From Aporhodopirellula rubra (lineage in GTDB: Bacteria > Planctomycetota > Planctomycetia > Pirellulales > Pirellulaceae): a stretch of DNA of 64,000 nt. The stretch spans positions 62,001 through 126,000 of the forward strand of contig NZ_JACHXU010000007.1 of the NCBI RefSeq assembly GCF_014192335.1, given 5' to 3'. Position numbers and translations under genes: made by a program. Below are positions 9,221 through 18,658 of the stretch, piece after piece (positions within the stretch are counted from its first letter, which is position 1; each line of letters starts with the position of its first letter). The notes below the pieces were generated by a model that ran no database searches, was not told the origin of the DNA, and saw only the letters and a list, made by a program, of their open reading frames with translations.

Positions 9221-9643
9221 ATGGGTAACAACGACGTGACACGAATCGAACCTGAATCGCATGATTCCCTATCCGACCCGCCCGCTGCTGCTTCGCGTAG
9301 TGGCGGCGAAGGGCTGCGTTACAGCGTCGGGCAATGCCCGATCTGCGGTGGCGGGCTATGCAGCATCCGCGCCTACTTCGACGATGAAAACGGCGGCGAG
9401 AAACTCACACATGGACTCGTTGTTTGTGACGAATGCGAAGCCATCTGGTTGCAACCCGACACGAAAGGCGTTCACGTCTACGCGGACTCCGAATCGCCGT
9501 TGTGCCCGGTGAGCGGCAAACCTCTCTACGCCCCACAATACAGCCGGTGGGCCAATGCGGATGACGTCGCCGCTCTGAATTGGTCCGACGCCGTCGACTC
9601 TTCGTTAACCTATGACCCTCGCGGTGACCAATCCGATGCCTGA
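9221..9643 (+). CDS. Zinc-ribbon protein of unknown function
   Basis: 140 residues. A treble-clef or zinc-ribbon pattern is visible: CPIC at about 39-42 and CDEC at about 69-72; a further CPVSGK lies near 94. The N-terminal 30 residues are polar and probably disordered. The stop overlaps the start of the next gene, so the pair is probably translationally coupled. No family recognised; a structural or nucleic-acid-binding role is possible. Confidence 0.65.
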   Translation: MGNNDVTRIEPESHDSLSDPPAAASRSGGEGLRYSVGQCPICGGGLCSIRAYFDDENGGEKLTHGLVVCDECEAIWLQPDTKGVHVYADSESPLCPVSGKPLYAPQYSRWANADDVAALNWSDAVDSSLTYDPRGDQSDA

Positions 9644-11225
9644 CTCGAACGAACCCAACCAAGACGTCAGCCATCTGTCTGATCCGGGTGAATTACTCGA
9701 CGTCATCCTCACGCCCAACGTCGACCCCGTGCAGGCCGGCCTGGCGCTGAAGAAGCTAGCCGACGACAATCTACTCGGTGGCGATACGTTGATCTCCATG
9801 TTGGCCGAAGCCTCCGATCGTTTGCCCGATGCGGATCCGGCCGTCATGGGCGGAATGTTACGATTGATTCACCTCCGATGCCTCCAAGCTCAAGCGAGTG
9901 GGGACGAAGAAGCCGTTCGCGGGTTACAGGTCGATTGGCTCGCGCGTGTCGTCACTGCCTTGTCGCCGGAGGTCGCGAACCGACACCTTCTGATGCACCT
10001 GCTGGCAATGATCAGGACGTCCGAATCGCTCACGTCGCTCGTACAAACGCTCAAAGACTCGCCTCCACGAGGATGGATGGCCGCCGGCCAAATCCTCAGT
10101 CCATTGATGCAGCACAGTGACTGGCCCACCGATTCGTTGTTCCCCGGTTTGCTGGACTGCCTTGCTGAACCCTCCCTCGCCGCGCCGATCCTCGATCTCG
10201 CGGGCCATCTCGTTCGCAGCGGTCGCGTAGAAGAACATCCGGCGAAAGATCGCATCAATGCACTCAACACGTTGCTCCGGCAGGTGTCCCAGCGGCTCGC
10301 GAAATTCGAGGAAGACCCACGGAGTTTCGGCACCGACGTGGAACAAGTTCAGGCGATCTTGGGTGAGGCCGTCGCGCTCGCCGTTTCGCTGTGCGACGCC
10401 GTCGGATTGATCGGCGAAGATAGCTCGATTGCCGAGCTCAACAAGGCCGCCGAACTTCGGCACCGACGAGTGCAATGCGAAGCCACCGGAGCTCTCGCTC
10501 GGTTCGGAAACGAAGCCGGTAAGGCACAATTGATCGCGCTGGCCGCTGAACCGTCCGCTCGTCTTCGGGCAATCGCCTACGCCGACGAACTCGACATCGG
10601 TGAAGAAATCGACGAGGAATTCCGCACCCCGTCGGCGACCGCGGAAGCCGAAATCGCGTTATGGTTATCGCAACCTCAACAAATGGGTGTCCCTCCGACA
10701 TCGGTCGAAGTGGTCGATTCCCGACGCATGCTGTGGCCGAGTTACCACGATCCGGTCGACGTGTTCCTGGTCCGATTCCAGTATGAATTTGGCGATCGCA
10801 GTTACAGCAACATCGGCATCTCGGGCCCCACCGTGTTCGCTCTCAATGCGGACGTTGCCGATTTGCCGCCCGAAGACATCTACGCGGTCTATGCGGGCTG
10901 GCACGCCGAGCACGAGGACATCTTCACCGTTCCGGCCGCGGAGTTTAACGAAGCCCAGCGGCGGTTAATTGAACCGTTGCAAACCTACCTCGAGCGAAAC
11001 GAGTACGAGGACGTGAAACCCGCCCTACTCGGTTTCTTCCTCGAGGAGACCGCTGCGGTGTTCACAGCCACACGCGGCGGCACCCAGTGCGTCGTCGTCA
11101 CCGACGGGCTCGAAACCATGGACCTGCCCACCGCTGGTCGGATGCGTCCGGCCGGCCCCGCCGACATGTTTCACTTGTACAAGGGTCGAAAGATGCTGCG
11201 TACGTTCAATCCGCAGGGGATCTAA
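9612..11225 (+). CDS. Unknown protein, helical-repeat-like N-terminal part plus C-terminal globular domain
   Basis: 537 residues from ATG 9612; an alternative ATG at 9636 gives 529 residues and a shorter (8-base) overlap with the upstream gene. Residues 10-330 are alpha-helical and rich in Leu and Ala, with a HEAT-like stretch near 280-325 (RHRRVQCEATGALARFGNEAG). From about 350 the character changes to an alpha/beta domain with a tyrosine- and acid-rich stretch (RFQYEFGDRSYSNIGISGPT). No transmembrane segment or known catalytic motif was found. It sits between the zinc-ribbon gene and the small helical gene at 11232, suggesting a joint function that I cannot name. Confidence 0.75.
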   Translation: MTLAVTNPMPDSNEPNQDVSHLSDPGELLDVILTPNVDPVQAGLALKKLADDNLLGGDTLISMLAEASDRLPDADPAVMGGMLRLIHLRCLQAQASGDEEAVRGLQVDWLARVVTALSPEVANRHLLMHLLAMIRTSESLTSLVQTLKDSPPRGWMAAGQILSPLMQHSDWPTDSLFPGLLDCLAEPSLAAPILDLAGHLVRSGRVEEHPAKDRINALNTLLRQVSQRLAKFEEDPRSFGTDVEQVQAILGEAVALAVSLCDAVGLIGEDSSIAELNKAAELRHRRVQCEATGALARFGNEAGKAQLIALAAEPSARLRAIAYADELDIGEEIDEEFRTPSATAEAEIALWLSQPQQMGVPPTSVEVVDSRRMLWPSYHDPVDVFLVRFQYEFGDRSYSNIGISGPTVFALNADVADLPPEDIYAVYAGWHAEHEDIFTVPAAEFNEAQRRLIEPLQTYLERNEYEDVKPALLGFFLEETAAVFTATRGGTQCVVVTDGLETMDLPTAGRMRPAGPADMFHLYKGRKMLRTFNPQGI

Positions 11226-11231
11226 ACTCCG

Positions 11232-11486
11232 ATGCGACCGTTTCCACTCGGCCCGCTCTACGAAAGCCAAACCCGTGTCCGGCAGGAGTTCTTGGACTTC
11301 GCCGAGCAGTGGCAACGCACACGCGAGGGCTGGCGTGACGAACCCGCTCGCAAGTTTGAGCAGGAAGCTCTTAGCGACTTGGCACCGACTCTGACCCGCG
11401 TTGCCGCGGCCATGCAAACCTTCGCCGACGCGTGTCGTCAGTCCGATCAATTGTTGGTTGACCCAGAACTGAACGACGGTGCATGA
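11232..11486 (+). CDS. Small helical protein, WXG100-like
   Basis: 84 residues starting 6 bases after the preceding stop. The sequence is a predicted two-helix hairpin. The centre carries a W-x-D-x5-F-x4-L pattern (GWRDEPARKFEQEAL), which resembles the W-x-G/W-x-D turn of WXG100-type proteins. No ESX/T7SS ATPase is in the window, so secretion is speculative. It most likely works with the two genes before it. Confidence 0.6.
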   Translation: MRPFPLGPLYESQTRVRQEFLDFAEQWQRTREGWRDEPARKFEQEALSDLAPTLTRVAAAMQTFADACRQSDQLLVDPELNDGA

Positions 11487-11799
11487 ATTTCAGGCAGTTA
11501 GCTAGCAAAGTCGCAGCACTGCGCATCAACGTCGCAGTTCGAGCGCGAACGGTGTCTCTCGGAACATAATTGAACAACAAACGGAATGCGGTCCATTCCC
11601 CCATTGTGACATCGTGAAGACGACAGCGGCAACATTGGCCCGGGGTAATCGCTACAACCCGAATCGCCTGTACTTCATTTCAGAGAACCTCTGGCATCGA
11701 AATTGCGATGCGTCAAATGAAACGTCGAAACAATCGTTTATGACGTACGCTTCGTTAACTATCACGCTGTTACAGACCAATTTTCGCGAGACCGTTACC
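11487..11799. other. Gene-free stretch
   Basis: 313 bases in which I see no convincing gene. A GTG-initiated frame beginning at 11614 runs into the small gene at 11800, but its upstream part does not look coding. Confidence 0.4.
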
Positions 11800-11970
11800 A
11801 TGTTCGCTCCAATCAACGCGCCCATCATTATCCAAACCGTCCACGGCTTGACTTACAAAGTCGCGGCAACGTCCAATCGAGAAGACAACGAGGATCCGCA
11901 ACTGTCGCGCAAATCCAATCGTCTCGAATCGAAACCCAAATCGGACAAAGACGATTCTCGCGTCGCATAG
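11800..11970 (+). CDS. Small hypothetical protein
   Basis: 56 residues from ATG 11800. The N-terminal half has a short hydrophobic beta-like stretch (FAPINAPIIIQTVHGLTYKV); the C-terminal half is highly charged. Codon choice resembles the neighbouring genes. Longer versions from ATG 11740 or GTG 11614 are possible. No family recognised; the gene itself is uncertain. Confidence 0.35.
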   Translation: MFAPINAPIIIQTVHGLTYKVAATSNREDNEDPQLSRKSNRLESKPKSDKDDSRVA

Positions 11971-12049
11971 ACGCAGTCGATCATTGTAACGACGCCGTAC
12001 CGATCCATCGGTCCGGCTGGATTTCTGGAACGGATGACATCAACAACGC

Positions 12050-12538
12050 ATGGCTCGTGAAGAAGCTAACCGGGAAGACCTCCTCGCCGAAGGAGTGAAT
12101 TTACCCGAACGCGGTAGAGTTATTGATCCAGAAGACGACCGAGAATTTGTGCTCGGATGGCGAAACCAAACCGCACTGAGCATGTTCGATGGTGCCGACC
12201 CTGTGTTTCAATTCAACACGAACGGGCAGTTAAGGAGAGTCTACCTCGACGGCCATAAACTAGCCGCCGATGCCGGACGCCTCTCGCAACTGACTCGAAT
12301 GGCGATGCCCAACGGCCAGATCAAACTACAACCACACCCGCTTACCGACGAGCAGCAACGTCAGGTGTGTGACCGCTTAGCAGAAAGCAAAGCTGCACTC
12401 TCACAAACCCTCGACAACAGCCTTGGTCGCATCGAGACGATTGGGTTGGAGCCCGACGAGTTTCTCCGCCGAGTCCGTCGCTGGTGCGAAGACTCCACCT
12501 CCGTGACAATCGCCGACAGTCCTCACGTGGACGGATAA
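12050..12538 (+). CDS. Hypothetical protein, soluble, 162 residues
   Basis: Begins with a clear ATG and has a normal amino-acid mix. The first 100 residues look alpha/beta, with a FNTNGQLRRVYLDGHKLAAD stretch suggestive of beta strands; residues 110-155 are helical and charged, ending with RRWCEDS. There is no signal peptide, membrane helix or known motif. It is probably a lineage-specific planctomycete protein. Confidence 0.65.
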   Translation: MAREEANREDLLAEGVNLPERGRVIDPEDDREFVLGWRNQTALSMFDGADPVFQFNTNGQLRRVYLDGHKLAADAGRLSQLTRMAMPNGQIKLQPHPLTDEQQRQVCDRLAESKAALSQTLDNSLGRIETIGLEPDEFLRRVRRWCEDSTSVTIADSPHVDG

Positions 12539-12731
12539 TCACGTGCCTTGAGACGCGGCCCCAGATCGTTTCTTTGCAGAGACGTTCTCGGCTAGAGCAC
12601 TCCGGGGAGGCTCAGGTACCGCTCGCGGAGACGCAAACGGCCATCCCGATCGGCTATCATGGCAGGGTTTCACCGATCCATAGACACACCGATCGGCCGC
12701 CTCCCCCCCCTGCCTCCTTCTCCCTGTGCCG

Positions 12732-13832
12732 ATGATCTTCACCGTTTGCCACCCCCGCCTTCCGTTCATTGCCATCTCACTCATCGCGACGTTGGTAGCG
12801 TCCCCGCTAATCACCGCTGCCGAACCGAACCCGCAGGTTGACGCGAAAGTCAAAAACGCCGAAATCAAAAAACGACTCGAAATCAGTGTCCGCGCCAGCA
12901 CGATTGACCCTCGCGTCCGTGCCTATCCGGAAATCGATTTCTCAATCGATGACGCTAAAGGCAAACCGGCCGACATGCAGCAAGCCTGGTTTGATCCCAA
13001 TGTGCCCGCACGTGGCCGAGTGGTGATTTGGTTGATGGCACACAACTCAGCTCTTTTCGAACGACTTACCGGTTACGGGTTGCACGCCGTTCGCGTCCAT
13101 TACGCCAATCGATGGTTCTCGAAATGCTGCCAAGAGAAGCCCGTCGATCCAGAATGCCGTGGAAACTTGCGTCTCGAAGCCGCCACGGGATTGGACGCCA
13201 GCGACGAGGTTGCGATCGCGAAACCAGACGCAATGGCCGAGCGTGCGTACCGGCTCATCAAATGGCTCGTCGATCAAAACGCCGAAGGCAATTGGGGACA
13301 ATTCCTCAACGCCAACGGAACGGATCTCGATTGGGAAAAAGTCATCGTCGCGGGAAGCTCACACGGATCAACAACAGCATCGCGATTCGCTAAACACCAA
13401 AAGGTGGCTCGCGTCGTTGCCTTATGCGGCCCCCGAGACCAGCACCAATCGTGGCAATCGCTGCCCTCGGCGACACCGCCCAACCGATACTTCGCGTTCT
13501 CTCATGTGCTCGACCAGGGCTGGGTCGAAGATCACTATTGCCGCAGTTGGGAAATGCTCGGCCTGAACAACTACGGCCCCATCGTCAACGTCGATCAGTC
13601 AGAACCACCGTATTCAAACACACGTCGCTTGGTTACCGACGCCGACGTTGGCGGCAATCCGGGGCGGGCGCATAGCGCCGTCCAACCAGGACGAAGCGCC
13701 GTGAAAGATCCCGCGACAGGCCTGCTTCGCCACGAGCCCGTTTGGGAATATCTCTTCACACACCCCGTGGACCAGGTCGGTTCCGCGGTACCACGCGACC
13801 CTCACTGCGATCACGAACAAGCGTCCAACTAG
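12732..13832 (+). CDS. Exported alpha/beta-hydrolase-like protein
   Basis: The ATG at 12732 is preferred over GTG 12726. A signal peptide ends near the ITAAEP junction. Within the 366-residue protein a Ser nucleophile elbow is visible (AGSSHGS, about residue 215), preceded by a strand (KVIVAG) as in alpha/beta hydrolases. An earlier strand (GRVVIWLMAHNSALFERL) could supply the oxyanion region. Candidate acid and His residues lie in the last third (HSAVQPGRSAV region), but I cannot assign them. The substrate is unknown. The leader is a run of pyrimidines without a Shine-Dalgarno. Confidence 0.7.
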   Translation: MIFTVCHPRLPFIAISLIATLVASPLITAAEPNPQVDAKVKNAEIKKRLEISVRASTIDPRVRAYPEIDFSIDDAKGKPADMQQAWFDPNVPARGRVVIWLMAHNSALFERLTGYGLHAVRVHYANRWFSKCCQEKPVDPECRGNLRLEAATGLDASDEVAIAKPDAMAERAYRLIKWLVDQNAEGNWGQFLNANGTDLDWEKVIVAGSSHGSTTASRFAKHQKVARVVALCGPRDQHQSWQSLPSATPPNRYFAFSHVLDQGWVEDHYCRSWEMLGLNNYGPIVNVDQSEPPYSNTRRLVTDADVGGNPGRAHSAVQPGRSAVKDPATGLLRHEPVWEYLFTHPVDQVGSAVPRDPHCDHEQASN

Positions 13833-14011
13833 AGCATCTTCAAAAAAGGTCGCCTGACTTCGAGGAACTGAACTCTGGCAGCGTCCCGCTACGATGCACA
13901 AGCACGCCATCATTTGAATCGCTCGAAAAGAAGCCTGAGGTGACTGCCTCAGATTCAAACGCTCCTCCAACCGAGCCATCTCAAAAACTGCCCCCAACCT
14001 AAAGCCGAAGA

Positions 14012-14305
14012 ATGCGTCCCTCAAAAAAGATCACGATTCGATTCAACGTGATGCTGATACTTTTTTCGGCATGTTACGGCATATTCAACTTTGCATTGTC
14101 CGATGCCGCAAAAGGCATTTCACTCGAAGGGATCATCCTGACATCGCTCGTGGACATGGTACGTTTCCTCGTCGTGATGTTTCTGGTCGCCTATTTCGTT
14201 CGCGAGTTTTGGAACCGTTTGATCGCAGACATCTTTGCCATCCGAATGCTTGATTACCGAGAGGCCATCGCGATCGTGGTTGTGATGGGAATCATTGCTT
14301 CATAG
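14012..14305 (+). CDS. Small membrane protein
   Basis: 97 residues with three hydrophobic helices at about 10-28, 42-63 and 82-96, separated by short charged loops, and a basic N-terminus (MRPSKKITIRF). No family recognised. The composition is that of a genuine integral membrane protein. It precedes the ADP-ribosylglycohydrolase gene by about 100 bases. Confidence 0.6.
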   Translation: MRPSKKITIRFNVMLILFSACYGIFNFALSDAAKGISLEGIILTSLVDMVRFLVVMFLVAYFVREFWNRLIADIFAIRMLDYREAIAIVVVMGIIAS

Positions 14306-14407
14306 AAACGATCTCATCATTTCAAGCCTTCCTGAACCTTCGCGGGGCATTCGCAACGAGTGTACGCAACTTGACTTCGTTGTACTTCAGACCGGGAAAA
14401 CACTCAC

Positions 14408-15181
14408 ATGATTGGTGCGATCGTTGGCGATGTGATCGGTTCCTATTACGAGCACTTTCCCACAAAGTATGCGGACTTCGAACTCTACTCGGAGAACTCA
14501 TTCTTTACCGACGATACCGTACTCACGGTGGCGGTCGCCGACTGGATCCTCCACGGCGGCGATCTACACAACTACTTTCATGATTACGTCGATCGGTACC
14601 CTGGAGCCGGTTACGGGGGAACGTTCCTGAATTGGGCGAGATGCCGCGACACGGAACCCTATGGCAGTTGGGGCAACGGATCGGCGATGCGTGTTTCGCC
14701 CGTCGCTTACGCGCGCGATACGCTACCCGAAGTTTTGTCACTTGCCGAACAAACAGCAGCAGTGTCACACAATCACCCCGAGGGAATTCTCGGTGCAGCG
14801 GCGGTCGCGGGATGCGTGTTCGTTGCCCGTACCGGTGGTTCCAAAGACGACATCCGACGGTTTGTCGACGCGGAAATCGGATACGACCTCTCGCGAAACC
14901 TCGACTCAATACGCCCGTTCTACACGTTCGATGTGTCTTGCGCCGGTTCCGTTCCCGAAGCAACCACGGCGTTCCTAGAATCAACATCGGTCGAACACGC
15001 TATTCGGCTCGCCGTCTCGCTCGGCGGTGATTCCGACACAATGGCCTGCATCGCAGGCGCGATCGCCGAACCCTTCTACGGCAGAGTTCCCGAAGACCTC
15101 TGGACACCGGCACGCGACCGCCTGGATCCGCATCTCATCGAGACCGTCGATGCCTTCCGCCGCCGATTTGAAATAGCCTAG
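14408..15181 (+). CDS. ADP-ribosylglycohydrolase family protein
   Basis: 257 residues of the DraG/ARH fold, which removes ADP-ribose from proteins or small molecules with two Mg2+ or Mn2+ ions. The metal-binding motifs are intact: FTDDTVLT near residue 38, the HNHPEG segment near 122, and GGDSDTMACIAGAIAEP near 215-230. The N-terminal GAIVGDVIGS matches the family start. The substrate is unknown, and no ADP-ribosyltransferase is adjacent. Confidence 0.9.
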   Translation: MIGAIVGDVIGSYYEHFPTKYADFELYSENSFFTDDTVLTVAVADWILHGGDLHNYFHDYVDRYPGAGYGGTFLNWARCRDTEPYGSWGNGSAMRVSPVAYARDTLPEVLSLAEQTAAVSHNHPEGILGAAAVAGCVFVARTGGSKDDIRRFVDAEIGYDLSRNLDSIRPFYTFDVSCAGSVPEATTAFLESTSVEHAIRLAVSLGGDSDTMACIAGAIAEPFYGRVPEDLWTPARDRLDPHLIETVDAFRRRFEIA

Positions 15182-15210
15182 ACGATTGGGCAATTCAGTC
15201 ATCGCGTTTT

Positions 15211-16461
15211 TCAGACCTTCATCCCGCCTAACATCCCAATGCGTTTGAGTTCCTCGAGCAACTCAGTCGAACTGTCATACCGGTCGTTGGGATCGATCGA
15301 GATCATTTTCATCACCATTGAACTGAACCGTTCGTCGACTCCAAATTGAACCGACTTTGGTTCAGGCGGACGATCGCCTTGCAACAACGAGATGAGTTGA
15401 GGCAGATTGGTCGCGGGGTAGGGTGGTTGGCCGGCCAGTAGAGCATACATGGTCGCACCAAGACCAAATTGGTCGGAACGTCCATCGACCTCGTCCACTC
15501 TCATCACACGCTCGGGTGCCATGTATCCGAGATCGCCAATCACTTCACCGGGTCTCGTTAACCTCGCCGCATCGGTTTGATCGAGTGCCCGGGCAAAAAT
15601 CAAATCGGATAACAAAAACACCTTATCGCTCGATCGTCGTAAAAGATTCGCGGGTGTAACGTTGCGGTGCACGACCTGATGATGATGTGCTTCCTCCAAT
15701 GCCTGCCCAATGTCGATCCCCACCCTCCAAACCTGCTTCCAATCGAGCATTCCGGAGATGCCGATCGCTTCAATCAGTTGCGACACGCTCTTGCCCTCAA
15801 CCCAATCGGTAACGCACCAACAATGCGATCCGCTTCGTCCCGCCATCCTCAATCGGACAATATTAGGATGCTTGATCGGCATCACGGTTTTCATCGCCCT
15901 GATGAAACGTTCTCGTTGATTTTCGGACGACGCGAGCTGTGGCCGCAGCACCTTGATAGCGACAGCACGGTCGTGTTTCGTGTCCGTACCGCGAAACACC
16001 ACACTGGTGGGACTTGTGGCAACGATCTCTTCCATTTGAAAACGATCTTGAAAAGACTTTCCTATGAGTTCTCTCAGCGCAGCCCCGACCGCCTTGCTCG
16101 CCGATTCAGCTGACGGCCCGGCGGCTGCACAAAGCGGTGATGCCATCGTTGCCGCATCGAGAGAATCATCCGCCTCCAACCTCAAACGAGTGTCGCCGAT
16201 CTGAAACACCGTCCCAATGCTTATCGCGATCGAGTCTGAAATCGTTTTACCGTTCACGTTGACTCCACCGACACCTCCACGATCGACCAACACGCAGCGA
16301 CCGTTTTCATGTCGTATTTCACAGTGAATACGGCTGAGTCGTGGGTCGCGAATTTTCGTGTCGCTATCGCTGCCACGCCCAATAACCAATGGGCTGCTAT
16401 CGGGGACAATGAACTTTCTGCCGGGATCGGGGCCGGCGATGATCGTTACTTGATGCGGCAT
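15211..16461 (-). CDS. FHA domain protein with degenerate Ser/Thr kinase domain (likely pseudokinase)
   Basis: The start at 16461 gives 416 residues beginning directly with an FHA domain (about 1-96: GRGSDSD, SRIHCEI, GGVNVNG), which binds phosphothreonine peptides. A kinase fold spans about 140-408. The ATP lysine is present (VAIK, K170), as are the APE and DxF-type motifs. The glycine-rich loop lacks its glycines (IVATSPTS), the catalytic HRD is HRN (N267), the following Lys is Thr269, and DFG is DLI (286-288). Catalysis is therefore doubtful. It lies 13 bases downstream of an active membrane kinase, which suggests it reads phosphorylation by that kinase. Confidence 0.85.
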   Translation of the reverse strand: MPHQVTIIAGPDPGRKFIVPDSSPLVIGRGSDSDTKIRDPRLSRIHCEIRHENGRCVLVDRGGVGGVNVNGKTISDSIAISIGTVFQIGDTRLRLEADDSLDAATMASPLCAAAGPSAESASKAVGAALRELIGKSFQDRFQMEEIVATSPTSVVFRGTDTKHDRAVAIKVLRPQLASSENQRERFIRAMKTVMPIKHPNIVRLRMAGRSGSHCWCVTDWVEGKSVSQLIEAIGISGMLDWKQVWRVGIDIGQALEEAHHHQVVHRNVTPANLLRRSSDKVFLLSDLIFARALDQTDAARLTRPGEVIGDLGYMAPERVMRVDEVDGRSDQFGLGATMYALLAGQPPYPATNLPQLISLLQGDRPPEPKSVQFGVDERFSSMVMKMISIDPNDRYDSSTELLEELKRIGMLGGMKV

Positions 16462-16474
16462 AGAAATAGAAACC

Positions 16475-18115
16475 TCAAGGCGTTGGGGGCGTCTGATTCG
16501 GAGTCGATACGGGAATCGCAACTGCTGGTTCTTCGACGCTGCGCAAACCGAACAGGGTTCGCTCCGCCGCCGACATCGGTTGCACAACTTGCTTCCACGC
16601 GAGCGTGATTCGTTCCTCGAGCGTCAAGGCAACCTCCAAGTGCGTCTCGCCGGACGTGGTCCCATCAGGAGAGGTCACCTCAATGAGTCGCGACTCAAGC
16701 TCGTGAGGCAAGGGAATGTGGTGCTCGATAGAAAACTGTGCAGCTTCGATCGCCAACTGCAATGCGAGATCCGGCGTTGAGTCCACAACCTGCAAGTACG
16801 CTCCTGCCAAACGATCCATCTCATACTGTGCGATTATCGATGCACGACTATCAGTGTCATTCGCACTGGAGCGTTGCCGGAGAAATCGAGAGGTCACGGT
16901 CCGCTCGTTGTTCAACTGCATTCGAGTCTGCTCGAGTTCGACTTCGACGGTTGCCAACTGATCCCGCGTACGGATGTAGGAAACAAACACAAAGGCCATT
17001 AATGCTAGAAGCGCCAATACCGCCGTACCAGACACACTCGCAAAGAACACGTGTCGCTGAAGGAAAAGATGGACGCGGTCATACAAACTCGGTGGGCGAG
17101 CTTGGATCGGATGCCCATTGAGATAGCGATCAAGGTCCGAGGCCAATTCACCGGCGTCACGATAGCGTTGGTTCGGTTTCTTGCGGAGACACTTCATCGT
17201 GATCACTGACAACTCAACCGGAACGGTTGCATTGAGTGCCCGCGGTGAGACCGGTTCTTGCGTCAACACTTGAGCGACAACATCAATCGGAGTCGCGGCC
17301 AAAAACGGCGGCCGTCCGGTTAACATCGCAAACAGCACGGCGCCAATACTGTAGACGTCCGCTGCCGGCCCGAGAGGCACATCACTCGCGCCCGCTTGTT
17401 CAGGTGGCATGTAATGCGGTGTACCAACCAGCTCACCAGCAGTCGTTAATTGAGACGACGAGCTGAGGTCTTTGCAAACTCCAAAGTCCGTAATGTGTGG
17501 ATGACCGTCGGTATCAATCAGGATATTCGCCGGCTTCAAGTCACGGTGAATAATGCGACGTCCGTGCGCGTGTGACATCGCGTTGGCGATATCACGCGAC
17601 ATCCGCGCGGCCTGGGTTGGCGTCATCGGACCGCCGCGAAGTCGTTCCAGTAGGCTCTCGCCGTCGACGTAGGCCATCGCGAAGTAGGGATAACCGTTCC
17701 ATCGCCCCGTCTCGAACAACGCAACGATCCCCGGATGATCCAACGTGGCCGCGGCTTTCGCCTCGGCGTCAAAACGTTCGTGAACACCGGCCCCCACTGC
17801 ATCGGGATCGAGGATCATCTTGATCGCCGCGAGTCGACCGAGCGTTTGGTGACGGGCACGGTAAACCACACCCATTGCACCGCGTGCAATCTCGCCTAAG
17901 AGTTCATAATTCCCAACGATCGAACCGTTCGCGGCAATCCCAATGTTCAGATTGCCGTCATCATTCTCCTGAGCCGTGTCAGACGAAGGCCCGACAAAGG
18001 TCGGCTGATCGAGCAGATCATCCGTCTTGTCGGAGTTGGGTTCGCGTGCGTGGGATTCCAAATTCGTTTTGTTGTCCACGGTCGCCTTCAATAAATGTCG
18101 AATCGGAGCAGTCAT
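16475..18115 (-). CDS. Membrane Ser/Thr protein kinase (PknB/Hanks type)
   Basis: 546 residues. The kinase domain spans about 70-333 with all key motifs: glycine loop GEIARGAMGVVY, AAIK (K99), HRDLKPAN (190-197), DFG (210-212), GTPHYMPPEQ. A transmembrane helix lies at about 357-379, followed by a heptad-like segment (380-410) and a C-terminal extracytoplasmic region with no recognised sensor domain. A disordered acidic N-terminal tail of about 65 residues contains Thr and Ser that could be phosphorylated. It forms a two-gene unit with the FHA/pseudokinase gene downstream. Confidence 0.92.
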   Translation of the reverse strand: MTAPIRHLLKATVDNKTNLESHAREPNSDKTDDLLDQPTFVGPSSDTAQENDDGNLNIGIAANGSIVGNYELLGEIARGAMGVVYRARHQTLGRLAAIKMILDPDAVGAGVHERFDAEAKAAATLDHPGIVALFETGRWNGYPYFAMAYVDGESLLERLRGGPMTPTQAARMSRDIANAMSHAHGRRIIHRDLKPANILIDTDGHPHITDFGVCKDLSSSSQLTTAGELVGTPHYMPPEQAGASDVPLGPAADVYSIGAVLFAMLTGRPPFLAATPIDVVAQVLTQEPVSPRALNATVPVELSVITMKCLRKKPNQRYRDAGELASDLDRYLNGHPIQARPPSLYDRVHLFLQRHVFFASVSGTAVLALLALMAFVFVSYIRTRDQLATVEVELEQTRMQLNNERTVTSRFLRQRSSANDTDSRASIIAQYEMDRLAGAYLQVVDSTPDLALQLAIEAAQFSIEHHIPLPHELESRLIEVTSPDGTTSGETHLEVALTLEERITLAWKQVVQPMSAAERTLFGLRSVEEPAVAIPVSTPNQTPPTP

Positions 18116-18658
18116 CGCTCCGAGCGGCCTTCAATGTATCGAGTCTGATGCCCAGTGATGGACCGATGAACGACTTTGCTAACAGAGAATCCCTCTTTTT
18201 AGCAGTTTCTTCACGTCGAGCCCCATTCGCCTCCCCCGCCTAGTAGGGTACCGATATCCGAATGGTCTATACGTCATTGGACCTGCAATATCCAGCAAAA
18301 GTGCTCCATTCACCGAGCGTTGCCGAAGTCCCCGAGAATGGACGCACTTGACTGCGGGAGATAGAATTAACCACTTCACCACTCGCAGATGGCGATCGTG
18401 TTCGACCGACATTTCGACGTGCTTCTTATCGTCAAATACATCTCTTCGAGACGGTTTACATCCCATCGTACGCCAGTCGCGGCATTTCAGATTCGATCCA
18501 ACATGCGGCCCAATTTGTCGAACATGCCGCATTTCGCTGAACGTGAAGCTTTCAGGAGTTGTGAGAAACGGCTGGGCAGGCACGACCGTGCGGAGCTACG
18601 GTGTTGCGAATCCGCCGTCGACAATAATGTCAAATTGAGTTCGAGATGGTGACCGCGT
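18116..18658. other. Intergenic region between divergent genes
   Basis: 543 bases between the minus-strand kinase and the plus-strand NosR-like gene. Several open frames of 60-130 codons occur on both strands, but none has a protein-like composition throughout. It presumably holds both promoters; no RNA gene was recognised. Confidence 0.4.

Noticed and set aside
18179-18583. 134-codon minus-strand frame upstream of the membrane kinase
   Set aside because: Low protein-likeness, rich in Arg/Cys/His, no start signal, and no motif; more likely promoter DNA.
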